32,009 bases of DNA, taken from Microcaldota archaeon (GTDB lineage Archaea > Micrarchaeota > Micrarchaeia > Burarchaeales > Fermentimicrarchaeaceae). How positions within the stretch are numbered: position 1 is the stretch's first letter; each line of letters starts with the position of its first letter. A model generated the notes under the pieces. That model made no database searches. It was not told the DNA's origin and saw only the letters and a program-made list of their open reading frames with translations. The position numbers and the translations under genes were made by a program. The stretch lies in assembly GCA_026396385.1 (NCBI GenBank), contig JAPLWV010000027.1:1-32009 (forward strand). The letters run 5' to 3'. Shown here piece by piece: positions 15,214 to 22,435 of the stretch.

Positions 15214-15526
15214 ATTTTTCATTGACAGGAGTTCTTTGTTCTGGATTCTCCTTTGCAATCAATCCATAGGTTCCAATAATTAACCCAAACAATACCATAA
15301 CTGCTCCAATAAAAATAATAATATAAGCAAAAGTATCTATCCTCGAACTACATTCAGCGAGGTAAAGCCAATCATCCTGCCGTAAACTGGTTAGAAGTGG
15401 GCATAAATAGGCGACATTACCAAAATTAATTAGATTATTATTACCAAGTATAATTATCGCTATGACAACTGCAATAAATCCCATTATAAAGAATACAGCA
15501 CCTGCTATTATGTAGCTCCATCTCAT
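15200..15526 (-). CDS. Small two-helix membrane protein
   Basis: A 108-residue protein with two membrane helices (about 4-27 and 64-87) separated by a loop of about 36 residues with two cysteines, and a short hydrophilic tail ending EKSKQS. The loop is probably outside if the tail is cytosolic. ATG 15526 is chosen rather than the TTG at 15538 because GAGTGGTGA directly precedes it, as for the other island genes. I do not recognise a family. Copy 4 of the island promoter lies 36 nt upstream. Confidence 0.6.
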   Translation of the reverse strand: MRWSYIIAGAVFFIMGFIAVVIAIIILGNNNLINFGNVAYLCPLLTSLRQDDWLYLAECSSRIDTFAYIIIFIGAVMVLFGLIIGTYGLIAKENPEQRTPVNEKSKQS

Positions 15527-15555
15527 TTCACCACTCAATTAGTAGTTAGTTTCTT

Positions 15556-15577
15556 GGAGTATATTAAGATTGCTTTG
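15556..15577 (-). promoter_or_regulatory. Island promoter repeat, copy 4
   Basis: Identical over at least 22 bases to copy 3, 364 bases away. The TATA centre is about 36 nt before ATG 15526. The sequence after the repeat (AACTAACTACT, then GGTGA before ATG) also resembles that of copy 1, so the leader was probably duplicated too. Confidence 0.65.
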
Positions 15578-15635
15578 GCTTAGAGCAAAAGTTAGACAAC
15601 TTATTCGGACTAATGTTATAGTGAGGAAATTTTCA

Positions 15636-16343
15636 TTAGTCATTTAAACCAAGAAATAATACAGCGAGTAGCTCTATTCCAACAAATGTTGCTGACATAG
15701 AACCAGTTACTATGGTAGTCAAAATAGGAGGTAATTGCGAGTTATATACGTTAGTGCCCAAAAAATATATCGCAATTAAAGAGATAAAAATTGAGTCGTG
15801 GACACTACTTTCCAGGATATTACCAATACCTTTTATGTTAAGATCAGAAATGGACTGAATTTTCTTAACATTTTTCTCTTTACTAAATCTCTTAATAACT
15901 GATTTAGATGATTTATAGAGAGATAGCCTATACAGAAGTAGTAGTGACAGAGGCAATGAAATGATATAAAATATTTTATCACCCGACATATCCACGGAAT
16001 AATTGGTTTGAATCCCTATAGCTAAAACCTCCCCGAGTACGAAATACATTAAAAATGAAATTAATACGGCTATGAATCTGCCAGTAATAGATTTAAATTT
16101 CAAGAATATAAAACTGCGAATTACCATTATGGAGATATAAGTCAGAGCAAGAACCAAAAAGGTTTGGAGAATCGCATAAGGTATTATAAGTACAGGATAC
16201 TGATCCTTATACAGCAATATAAACGGAAAAATAACCGAGGGAATAAGTAGAAATATTATTACAGCCAAAGACATTTTTAATGATATTTTCCTTGTAGGTT
16301 CAATTGCTACTATTTTACTTTGAATTTCTCGTTTCATTCTCAT
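15636..16343 (-). CDS. Polytopic membrane protein of unknown function
   Basis: A 235-residue protein with about six hydrophobic helices (near residues 25-45, 50-75, 88-112, 124-142, 182-198 and 205-230) and a basic cytosolic loop at about 145-170 (KSSKSVIKRFSKEKNVKK). No enzyme or transporter motif is visible and I do not recognise it. It starts 18 bases after the stop of the upstream gene, so the two probably share a transcript, and it has no copy of the island promoter. Base composition is the most AT-rich of the window. Confidence 0.6.
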   Translation of the reverse strand: MRMKREIQSKIVAIEPTRKISLKMSLAVIIFLLIPSVIFPFILLYKDQYPVLIIPYAILQTFLVLALTYISIMVIRSFIFLKFKSITGRFIAVLISFLMYFVLGEVLAIGIQTNYSVDMSGDKIFYIISLPLSLLLLYRLSLYKSSKSVIKRFSKEKNVKKIQSISDLNIKGIGNILESSVHDSIFISLIAIYFLGTNVYNSQLPPILTTIVTGSMSATFVGIELLAVLFLGLND

Positions 16344-16361
16344 CAGCTTCTTTTTAGTACC

Positions 16362-16703
16362 TTACCTAATGTATTGTTGCGGAGCAACTGAAGTCCCAAT
16401 ACCAGCCCGTTTTTTAACTTCTTCAAAATGTTCAGCAAACTGTTTCCATGTTGCATCTGCCATTTTACCTCTAAGAATTTTAGTGATAATCTGTCTCGGC
16501 ACTGGCGTATTTTCATGAGGACGATAATCAGCTAGTACTGTATCGTCTTTCTTGATGATATTCTCTATTTTTTCATCGACCAGTAATATCATAAGATTTT
16601 CATCCCAAGTTTTTATCATCGCTAGCGTATGCTTATCTGCTGATTCAAGCTCCTTATCTCCAGGTGTAAAAACCATCAACACCTTCGCAGGATGATATAC
16701 CAT
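16362..16703 (-). CDS. Small soluble conserved-looking protein of unknown function
   Basis: A soluble protein of 113 residues. I do not recognise it. It looks alpha/beta: strands KVLMVFTP and LMILLVD separated by helix DKHTLAMIKTW, then a PVPRQIITKILRG segment and a C-terminal helix. ATG 16703 is preferred because GGAGATGA lies eight bases before it; a TTG at 16730 in the same frame would add nine residues. A TATA box at 16762-16772 (minus strand CTTATAAAG) fits either start. It opens the minus-strand transcript that continues into the six-helix membrane protein. Its base composition is less AT-rich than the island interior, so it may belong to the host side of the junction. Confidence 0.6.
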   Translation of the reverse strand: MVYHPAKVLMVFTPGDKELESADKHTLAMIKTWDENLMILLVDEKIENIIKKDDTVLADYRPHENTPVPRQIITKILRGKMADATWKQFAEHFEEVKKRAGIGTSVAPQQYIR

Positions 16704-16863
16704 AACTTCATCTCCAATATGTTTCAACAAGCTGCTAACTATTCTAAATTATAGTTCATAAGCTTTATAAGGCATCTCCAGGGGTAACTTTCCAGTAATC
16801 CCATATTTGTAGCAATGATTACCTATCTCAGCTCCCTCAAACACACTTTCCAGAACAAGCAGC

Positions 16864-17505
16864 CTATCTCTTCCTGCCTTTCCTCATTTTCCTTTTTGCC
16901 GGTCTTTTCTTCACTCTCTTTACAATTTTTGCCTTCTTCCTTGCCTTCCTCTTCCCCACTTTCTTCTTTGGTTTTCTCGCAACTTTCTTGGCTTTCTTCA
17001 TCTCGCTTATTTTCTTCTCAAGCTTCTCGATTGCCTTCGCTGCCCTCTCCTTTTCTTTTGAAATAGCCTTTGCCTCTTTCTTCGCAGCCTTCAAAGACTC
17101 ATTTCCCGCTTTCTTGATATCTTTCATCTTCCCGGCAATTTCCTCAACTTTTCTCTGGAGTGCCGCTATATCCCCTTCAAGCTCTTTCTTGGTCCTTGCA
17201 GCCTTCTTGCCGTTATCCTTGAGCATCTCATACGCTCTGACTTTCTCATCACTTATCTTCTCCAGCTCGCCAGAAAGGTTGCTTGCCTCCTCCTCAAAGT
17301 TCCTTTTCTCCTTGCTTAGGCGGGCGATCTGATCTTCAAGTTCATGTATCATAGCATTCTTCTCAGCCTCAACCATCGAGGAATGCGCCTTCTCCTCCTT
17401 CAAAGCTCTCTGGAGTCGGTCAAATTCACGCTGGGTAACATAACCCGCGCCCCTCATTATTCCCTCGAACATGTGGAACACCCATTCACTCTTTGGTTCA
17501 CCCAT
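16864..17505 (-). CDS. Coiled-coil protein with histone H1-like basic tail
   Basis: A 213-residue protein in three parts. Residues 1-35 form a small head (MGEPKSEWVFHMFEGIMRG). Residues about 36-165 are a long charged coiled coil rich in E, K and A. The last 45 residues are almost only K, R, A, V and P (for example RKPKKKVGKRKARKKAK), like bacterial histone H1-like tails, and should bind DNA or RNA. No enzyme domain is present. Its TATA box (17544-17551) is a palindrome shared with the divergent gene. It may compact nucleic acid or tether it to a partner; function is inferred from composition only. Confidence 0.7.
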   Translation of the reverse strand: MGEPKSEWVFHMFEGIMRGAGYVTQREFDRLQRALKEEKAHSSMVEAEKNAMIHELEDQIARLSKEKRNFEEEASNLSGELEKISDEKVRAYEMLKDNGKKAARTKKELEGDIAALQRKVEEIAGKMKDIKKAGNESLKAAKKEAKAISKEKERAAKAIEKLEKKISEMKKAKKVARKPKKKVGKRKARKKAKIVKRVKKRPAKRKMRKGRKR

Positions 17506-17543
17506 ATTATAAATTTATCCCTTTTTTTTGAAGCGCAGATATA

Positions 17544-17551
17544 TTTATAAA
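17544..17551. promoter_or_regulatory. Palindromic TATA box shared by two divergent genes
   Basis: TTTATAAA is a perfect palindrome. Leftward it predicts a start near 17520, 15 nt before the coiled-coil ATG. Rightward it predicts a start near 17575, 22 nt before ATG 17597. Confidence 0.6.
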
Positions 17552-17596
17552 CCTCGTAGCCCCAACCAATTCAAGGATTTGATCCGAGGTGGTGAA

Positions 17597-18040
17597 ATGG
17601 ATTTTAAGAAGATAATTAAGGCCGCTTTGATTCCAACAGTAGCTTTGGTCGTTTTGGGAGTGATAGGCGTCGTTCTAGGCTTTGTACTGAGCAGCGTTCC
17701 TTTCGTTCCCCTGCTCGTTGGCCTGGGTTTCTTCGTCGTAGACTGCCTGATAATGGTCTATGCCGGTTATGCAGCAGTCAAGAATAGCAAGCTGGACCTC
17801 GTTAGTGCGGCTCTGGTAGGTGCTCTTGCTGCCTTTATAGCGGGCATAATAAACGGGATTATAAGCCTGGTCCTCATGGTTGTCGGTGTATACTCTATTG
17901 CAGGCTCGACCGCTGGAGCAATTGGTGGCGCAACCGCGCTCGTAATAGGCATTGTAGGGCTCATAATAGGGGTCTTCATCAACCTTGTGATCGGAGCAGT
18001 GCTAGGCGCAATAGGCGGATTCATAGGCCAGAAGATGTAA
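17597..18040 (+). CDS. Glycine-rich four-helix membrane protein
   Basis: A 147-residue, very hydrophobic protein with about four membrane helices (near 10-32, 36-58, 70-95 and 108-140) rich in G, A, V and I. It resembles the small DUF5518-type archaeal membrane proteins in size and composition, but no diagnostic motif is visible. The start ATG follows GAGGTGGTGA at normal spacing, so an upstream in-frame start at 17528 is not needed and would lie before the predicted transcription start. T-runs after the stop (18051-18072) look like an archaeal terminator. Confidence 0.7.
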   Translation: MDFKKIIKAALIPTVALVVLGVIGVVLGFVLSSVPFVPLLVGLGFFVVDCLIMVYAGYAAVKNSKLDLVSAALVGALAAFIAGIINGIISLVLMVVGVYSIAGSTAGAIGGATALVIGIVGLIIGVFINLVIGAVLGAIGGFIGQKM

Positions 18041-18193
18041 TCAGTTGCATTCTTTTTTCCAATCTTTTTTTCTTGCTACCCTATCTTCAGCCATCGCATA
18101 CTGGTAGTTATAGATAGCCACTATTCTCTCATCATTCATACCGGTCGCCTCTTTGAAGGACTGTAAAACTTGAAATAAGCTATATTTAAACAT
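18041..18193 (-). CDS. Possible small protein (50 codons, or 32 from an inner ATG)
   Basis: An open frame of 50 codons starts at ATG 18193 and ends exactly at the neighbouring gene's stop on the other strand. An inner ATG at 18139 is preceded by GAGG and by a TATA sequence (minus TTTAAATATAGC, 18179-18190) at a fitting distance, giving a 32-residue product that begins [20 protein letters not shown]. The C-terminal lysines come from the T-rich terminator of the convergent gene, so the frame may be accidental. No family is recognised. Confidence 0.25.
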   Translation of the reverse strand: MFKYSLFQVLQSFKEATGMNDERIVAIYNYQYAMAEDRVARKKDWKKECN

Positions 18194-18241
18194 TACGGTT
18201 GTTGGACTAGCAAACTTAAATACTTCTCCTCGCAGACTATA

Positions 18242-18454
18242 ATGATGCCGAAATTTGACAAAAAGAAAAGGTTATACCGCTCTAGCAAGGATAAAATTCT
18301 CGGCGGAGTCTGCGGGGGGATAGCGGAGTATTTCGATGTAGATCCCACTCTTGTCAGGCTAATTTGGATTCTGTTTGCTTTGAATGGTACGGGTGTACTC
18401 GCTTATTTCATAGCCTGGCTGGTAATGCCGATAAATCCAAAGCACAAGCGATGA
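18242..18454 (+). CDS. PspC domain protein
   Basis: A 70-residue protein that is essentially one PspC domain. [33 protein letters not shown] is the family signature (residues about 10-42), followed by one membrane helix (about 43-63) and a basic tail. PspC proteins sit in the membrane and in bacteria sense envelope stress; in archaea the role is not established. A TATA box CTTAAATA at 18215-18222 lies about 27 nt before the ATG, so the mRNA is probably leaderless. Two ATG codons are adjacent, and either could serve. No PspA-like gene is nearby. Confidence 0.88.
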   Translation: MMPKFDKKKRLYRSSKDKILGGVCGGIAEYFDVDPTLVRLIWILFALNGTGVLAYFIAWLVMPINPKHKR

Positions 18455-18458
18455 AAGC

Positions 18459-18914
18459 TCAACCCTTCCCAATATTCCTAACTCTCTCCGCATATTTTTC
18501 ATAAGAACTAACTACTAGTTCCCTGTCCTCTTCATTAAGTTCTCTTGCAACCTTCGCCGGAATTCCAAGAACTAGACTGTTCGACTTAACTTTCATGCCA
18601 GGTGGAACAACAGCTCCAGCTCCTATTACCACCCAATCGCCGATTTCCGCCCCGTCAAGCACTATAGCACCTATCCCGACAAGCACATTGCTTCCAATCC
18701 TCGCACCATGAACAACCGCAGAGTGGCCGATTGTGACATTATCGCCAATGCCAACTTTCTCCCCGTGAATAATGCAGTGCTCCTGCACGCTGACATTTTT
18801 TCCAATAGTTATTTTCCCCTCGTCTCCCCGGATCACTGCAAAAGCCCAGACAGAGGAGCCATCGCCGATAGAGACATCCCCAACAACTTCTGCTTTCGGA
18901 TGCAGGTACTTCAT
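18459..18914 (-). CDS. Gamma-carbonic-anhydrase-like hexapeptide-repeat protein
   Basis: A 151-residue left-handed beta-helix protein built of hexapeptide repeats from residue about 12 to 125 (for example VSIGDGSSVWAFAVIRGDEGKI). Three histidines in VQEHCIIHGE and TIGHSAVVHGA match the zinc site of gamma-class carbonic anhydrases and the related PaaY/YrdA group. A C-terminal helix packs on the beta-helix. Many such proteins lack measurable carbonic anhydrase activity, so the reaction is uncertain. ATG 18914 is chosen because a TATA-like GGTTAAAAAG (18936-18945) lies 26 nt upstream; a GTG five codons earlier is the alternative. It follows the CysRS gene by about 30 bases. Confidence 0.85.
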   Translation of the reverse strand: MKYLHPKAEVVGDVSIGDGSSVWAFAVIRGDEGKITIGKNVSVQEHCIIHGEKVGIGDNVTIGHSAVVHGARIGSNVLVGIGAIVLDGAEIGDWVVIGAGAVVPPGMKVKSNSLVLGIPAKVARELNEEDRELVVSSYEKYAERVRNIGKG

Positions 18915-18944
18915 AAAAGTATTTTTCACTTACGACTTTTTAAC

Positions 18945-20192
18945 CTATGCTGAGGATTCCCTATGCATAAAACCAAGCACGGAATCCATCCTGCCTAACG
19001 CAGCCAGTGCACCTTTGGCGTTTCTTTTTCCAATTTTCTTTTTCTTTATGAATTCCTGCAACTCGCAGACAAAGGAGCAGAATATCCTAGTGGCACTTGG
19101 CGTGTCAAAATCGTCACATATCCTACCCTCAAATTCCGCAAGCATCTTTTTTATGAATTCATCCACTCCGGGGTTATCCCCCCGGAACTCCCTTTGCTTC
19201 AGGGAGCGGGCGCAGCATTTGCACCTCTCAAGCTCCTTTGCTGCATCCCTAAGCCCTGCAAAAGTGAAGTTGAGTCGTTTTCTGTAATGCGTTCCAAGCA
19301 GATGCACCCTTATCACATCGTAATCATAGCCCATCCGGTGTATGTCGTCAACAGTGTAGAAGTTCCCAAGGGACTTGCTCATCTTCTTCCCTTCCATCAG
19401 GAGATGACGCACATGCAGCCAGTAGTTCGCAACCTTCCTGCCAGTAGCACCTTCGCTCTGGGCTATCTCGTTCTCATGATGCGCGAATATGTTATCCACC
19501 CCGCCCATATGTATGTCAAAAGGAGTGCCTAGATAACGCATGCTCATGGCGCTGCACTCTATATGCCAGCCGGGCCGGCCCCTTCCAAGTTCGGTATCAT
19601 AGAATATGTTGCCATCGCTCTTTTTCCAAGTCTTCCAGAGTGCAAAATTCCCAGCTTCCCTCTGGTAGTAATCATCTTTGTAGACCATCCTATCCAGCGG
19701 ATGCATGAACTTTGAACGGGAGAGCCTTCCGTAGCTGGGGAACCGCGATACGTCGAAGAACACATTGCCCTTCCCATCCTTGAAAGTCAGCCCTTTCCTC
19801 TCCAGTTTATTTATCAGCCCAACCATTGCACCTATGCTCCCAGTTGCGCGCGGATAGACATCAGCCGGAATAATGTTAAGGTTGTGGGAATCCTTCATGA
19901 AAATCCTTTCATTCCTCCGGGTTATCTCAATAAGTTTCTTCATATCCCCCCTTGCAGCCCTCACTGCCTTGTCCTCAATGTCTGTCAGGTTCATCACATG
20001 CCTGACTCTGTATCCCATGAACATAAGAACCCGCTTCACCACATCCTCAAAAACATAGGTGCGGAAGTTCCCCAAGTGTGGTTTTGAATAGACACTAGGG
20101 CCGCAGGTGTAGAGCCGCACCTCACCCTTCCTGATAGGGGTGAACTCCCTCTTCCTCCTCGTCATGGTGTCGTAAACAAGCAGTCTAGTCAT
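18945..20192 (-). CDS. cysS: Cysteinyl-tRNA synthetase
   Basis: A class I CysRS of 415 residues. TCGPSVYSKPHLGNFRTYVF carries the first zinc cysteine and the HIGH-type motif (HLGN near 39). FALWKTWK, GRPGWHIECSAMS (second zinc cysteine), HHENEIAQSEG (zinc His/Glu) and KKMSKSLGNF (near 267-271) follow in standard order. It is shorter than the 450-480 residues common in bacteria because the C-terminal anticodon-binding region is trimmed. A TATA box (minus ATTATAAG, 20216-20223) is placed so that transcription begins on ATG 20192; a GTG one codon earlier is less likely. Its presence means this archaeon does not depend solely on the SepRS/SepCysS route for Cys-tRNA. Confidence 0.95.
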   Translation of the reverse strand: MTRLLVYDTMTRRKREFTPIRKGEVRLYTCGPSVYSKPHLGNFRTYVFEDVVKRVLMFMGYRVRHVMNLTDIEDKAVRAARGDMKKLIEITRRNERIFMKDSHNLNIIPADVYPRATGSIGAMVGLINKLERKGLTFKDGKGNVFFDVSRFPSYGRLSRSKFMHPLDRMVYKDDYYQREAGNFALWKTWKKSDGNIFYDTELGRGRPGWHIECSAMSMRYLGTPFDIHMGGVDNIFAHHENEIAQSEGATGRKVANYWLHVRHLLMEGKKMSKSLGNFYTVDDIHRMGYDYDVIRVHLLGTHYRKRLNFTFAGLRDAAKELERCKCCARSLKQREFRGDNPGVDEFIKKMLAEFEGRICDDFDTPSATRIFCSFVCELQEFIKKKKIGKRNAKGALAALGRMDSVLGFMHRESSA

Positions 20193-20246
20193 CACTAATA
20201 AAGACGTCTTCTGGTCTTATAATATTTACTCAGAAATGTCAGCTAA

Positions 20247-21050
20247 TCAGTAGCAGAACCTGTATCTGACGTTCCTCTCCTTGCACAGCCTGATTGCCCT
20301 CTCCTTCAATTTTTCGTAATAATCATTCTTTGAGAAGAATATCTCCCTCCAAACAGGCAATAACTCGGGGTAGGAATTCTGGAGAACTTTCTGCATGCTC
20401 TCCCATACGCCCGGCTTGAGGTTCAGCTTGTCAAACCAGAGATAATCCACCTTAAGCTCAGAAGCGGTTTTCACAAGCTCCCCCAAATCCCTGTCAGTCA
20501 GATGTGGCAGCACAGGTCCAATGAAAATATACGTTCTTATCCCATTCTCCTGCAACAGCTTGAGGGCTTCAAGCCTCTCTTTTACAGGAGATGAAAGAGG
20601 TTCAAAGTTCCTCCTCACGGACTCATCAAGTGTTGTTATAGTGAATCCAACCTCGCGCTCGTTGAATTTTTTTAGCAGGTCAACATCTCTAGCGACCAAG
20701 GATGATTTAGTCTGGATGCAGACCGGGAATTGGCTCTCAAGCAGTATCCCAAGCAGTTTCCTGGTAAGCTCGTATTTTTTCTCAAGAGGCTGGTATGCAT
20801 CCGTGAGCGACGAAATGAAAACCTGGCCTTTCTTCCTTGATGAAACCTCTTTTCTCAGAACTTCGGGTGCGTTAATCTTCACGTCAACGAACCCCCCCCA
20901 TTGCTCGGAATGCCTGCTGAACCTCCTTGTGAGGGGGTTTGCGTAGCAGTATGGGCAGGCATGCTGGCAGCCAACATAGGGGTTGATGCAGTAGACGGCA
21001 AGCTTGCTGGGGTTGAGCATGGTTTTGCACCTAACCTCATTTGTTATCAC
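20247..21050 (-). CDS. SplB-like radical SAM protein
   Basis: A 267-residue radical SAM protein of the SplB-like/Rv2578c group. The [4Fe-4S] motif CQHACPYCYA (Cx3Cx2C) follows YCINPYVG near residue 24. FISSLTDAYQPLEKKYELTR and QTKSSLVARDVDLL are typical of the group, as is FIGPVLPHLTD later. No spore photoproduct lyase is expected here and the substrate is unknown. The frame is open to 21197, but GTG 21050 is preferred: AGGTGG lies right before it, family similarity begins there, and the shared TATA box at 21085-21098 is upstream of it and inside the longer frame. It diverges from the Nre gene by 62 bases. Confidence 0.85.
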   Translation of the reverse strand: MITNEVRCKTMLNPSKLAVYCINPYVGCQHACPYCYANPLTRRFSRHSEQWGGFVDVKINAPEVLRKEVSSRKKGQVFISSLTDAYQPLEKKYELTRKLLGILLESQFPVCIQTKSSLVARDVDLLKKFNEREVGFTITTLDESVRRNFEPLSSPVKERLEALKLLQENGIRTYIFIGPVLPHLTDRDLGELVKTASELKVDYLWFDKLNLKPGVWESMQKVLQNSYPELLPVWREIFFSKNDYYEKLKERAIRLCKERNVRYRFCY

Positions 21051-21084
21051 AAGTCCACCTGGAAAGTTACCGTTCAGAAAAGAT

Positions 21085-21098
21085 TGTATATATTTACA
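21085..21098. promoter_or_regulatory. Near-palindromic TATA box between radical SAM and nre genes
   Basis: TGTATATATTTACA reads as a TATA box on both strands. Rightward it predicts a start close to GTG 21113 (leaderless nre mRNA). Leftward it predicts a start near 21065, giving a 15-nt leader with AGGTGG before GTG 21050. Confidence 0.6.
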
Positions 21099-21112
21099 TT
21101 CATAATTTTGTC

Positions 21113-22435
21113 GTGCCAACAAATTTATGGCTTTCGAATCTCCTTGAGGAGCAGAGTTCCCTCCAAGAGCTGGCAGGGAAAAGGGAAACCATGCCATTCA
21201 GCACACCTGATTCTAGACAGGATACGCGATGTGCGATCTGCAAGGGCTCAAAGCTGCTCTGCGGCAAGGATACCTGTCCAATTCTTGTTAAGTTCTATGC
21301 CCAGATGAAAACAAAGCCATTGATTGACAGCCTTACGCTCGAGGGCTCTTCCCCTCCGGATTTGTTCGTTGGCAGGATGGGTTATCCTTACGTGAACATA
21401 GGACCGCTCATACCGCCAGTTACAGGAGATACAACTCTGCTTGGTACCCCAGAGATGTGGCAAGGAAAAAGCATAGAGGAAATTGCAGAATTCCGTTTCC
21501 AGCTTGTGAGGGGCAAGTACAGGGTGAATGTGAGAGATGTGGATGCAGGCAAGATTGTAGAACTCACAAGGGAGCTGGCTTTGTCAAAGGCACCCACAGA
21601 GGTGGACGCGGAGTTCAGGAAAAAGCCTGTTGGAAGAATTGCTCTGGATGATGAAGTACAGCCTTTCGGTCCGTCTGCACCATTGAAAAATATTGATTTA
21701 ATATCCTCAACCGCAGACCACAAAATCGAGAAGGCTTTCAGCGATACAGATATGAGAGCTTCAGAGGCAGTCATACAGCTTTACCGTGATAATGTTCTCG
21801 TTTCAAAAATACAGAGAGCATTCTCAGCAGGGCTGTTCGGAATTGAGAAGAACAGGAGATTTGTTCCCACAAGATGGTCCATCACTGCAGTAGACAGCAT
21901 GCTCTCAAAAAATCTTTTGGATGAAGTTAAGACATTTCCTCTGATAAACGAATTCAGAGTTTATGAACACACTGCTCTTGATAACAGATGGATTGCACTG
22001 ATGATTCCATCCCGCTGGAGCTATGAGTTGATTGAGGCGTGGTATCCAAGGACAATATGGAACCCTGGGGGAAGTGAAATTGCGATATTCTCTGACTGCG
22101 AGGGATATGGAGGGAGGAGTGAATATCCGGATATAGGAGGATGCTATTTCTCCGCAAGGCTTGCTGTGGTCGAACAGCTGAAAAAAGAGAGGAGGCAGGC
22201 AGCTGCAATAATTCTGAGGGAAGCACACCCGGGTTATATCATGCCGGTTGGCGTGTGGAATGTGCGCGAGGCGGTGAGAAACGCAGTGAAGAAAACACCA
22301 ATGAAATTTGCAACCCTGAAAGAAGCTTTCGCTTACATATTTTCAAAATTTGATATCAGTGTGAATGTGTGGATAAGGAACAGCAAGCTTCTGCAGGAAG
22401 CATTATTCCAGAAAAAGATTCAGGATTATCTCTAG
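21113..22435 (+). CDS. nre: Archaeal DNA repair protein Nre
   Basis: A 440-residue protein of the archaeal Nre family (DUF650/DUF651). A four-cysteine zinc finger of spacing Cx2Cx6Cx4C (C40, C43, C50, C55) is followed by the conserved FVGRMGYPYVNIGPLIPP and ATLLGTPE-like segments. RFVPTRWSITAVDSML and the WYPRTIWNP region are typical of the C-terminal half. The last eight residues, QKKIQDYL, fit a PCNA-interacting peptide (Qxx-hydrophobic-xx-aromatic-L), in keeping with Nre proteins that bind PCNA and act in DNA damage repair. GTG 21113 is selected from the promoter position; ATG 21191 is a possible alternative. Its stop CTAG is shared with the stop of the convergent ZIP gene. Confidence 0.9.
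   Translation: MPTNLWLSNLLEEQSSLQELAGKRETMPFSTPDSRQDTRCAICKGSKLLCGKDTCPILVKFYAQMKTKPLIDSLTLEGSSPPDLFVGRMGYPYVNIGPLIPPVTGDTTLLGTPEMWQGKSIEEIAEFRFQLVRGKYRVNVRDVDAGKIVELTRELALSKAPTEVDAEFRKKPVGRIALDDEVQPFGPSAPLKNIDLISSTADHKIEKAFSDTDMRASEAVIQLYRDNVLVSKIQRAFSAGLFGIEKNRRFVPTRWSITAVDSMLSKNLLDEVKTFPLINEFRVYEHTALDNRWIALMIPSRWSYELIEAWYPRTIWNPGGSEIAIFSDCEGYGGRSEYPDIGGCYFSARLAVVEQLKKERRQAAAIILREAHPGYIMPVGVWNVREAVRNAVKKTPMKFATLKEAFAYIFSKFDISVNVWIRNSKLLQEALFQKKIQDYL

Noticed and set aside
13772-15577. CRISPR array suggested by four similar short repeats
   Set aside because: Spacing is irregular (hundreds of bases), the intervals are genes, and each repeat has a TATA box at promoter distance from a start codon.
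21051-21197. N-terminal 49 residues of the longest radical SAM frame
   Set aside because: They span the shared promoter and overlap the nre start; the GTG at 21050 has a ribosome site and fits the family start.
22141-22353. Overlapping plus-strand frame inside nre
   Set aside because: It lies in a different frame of a conserved gene and has no promoter, ribosome site or domain support.
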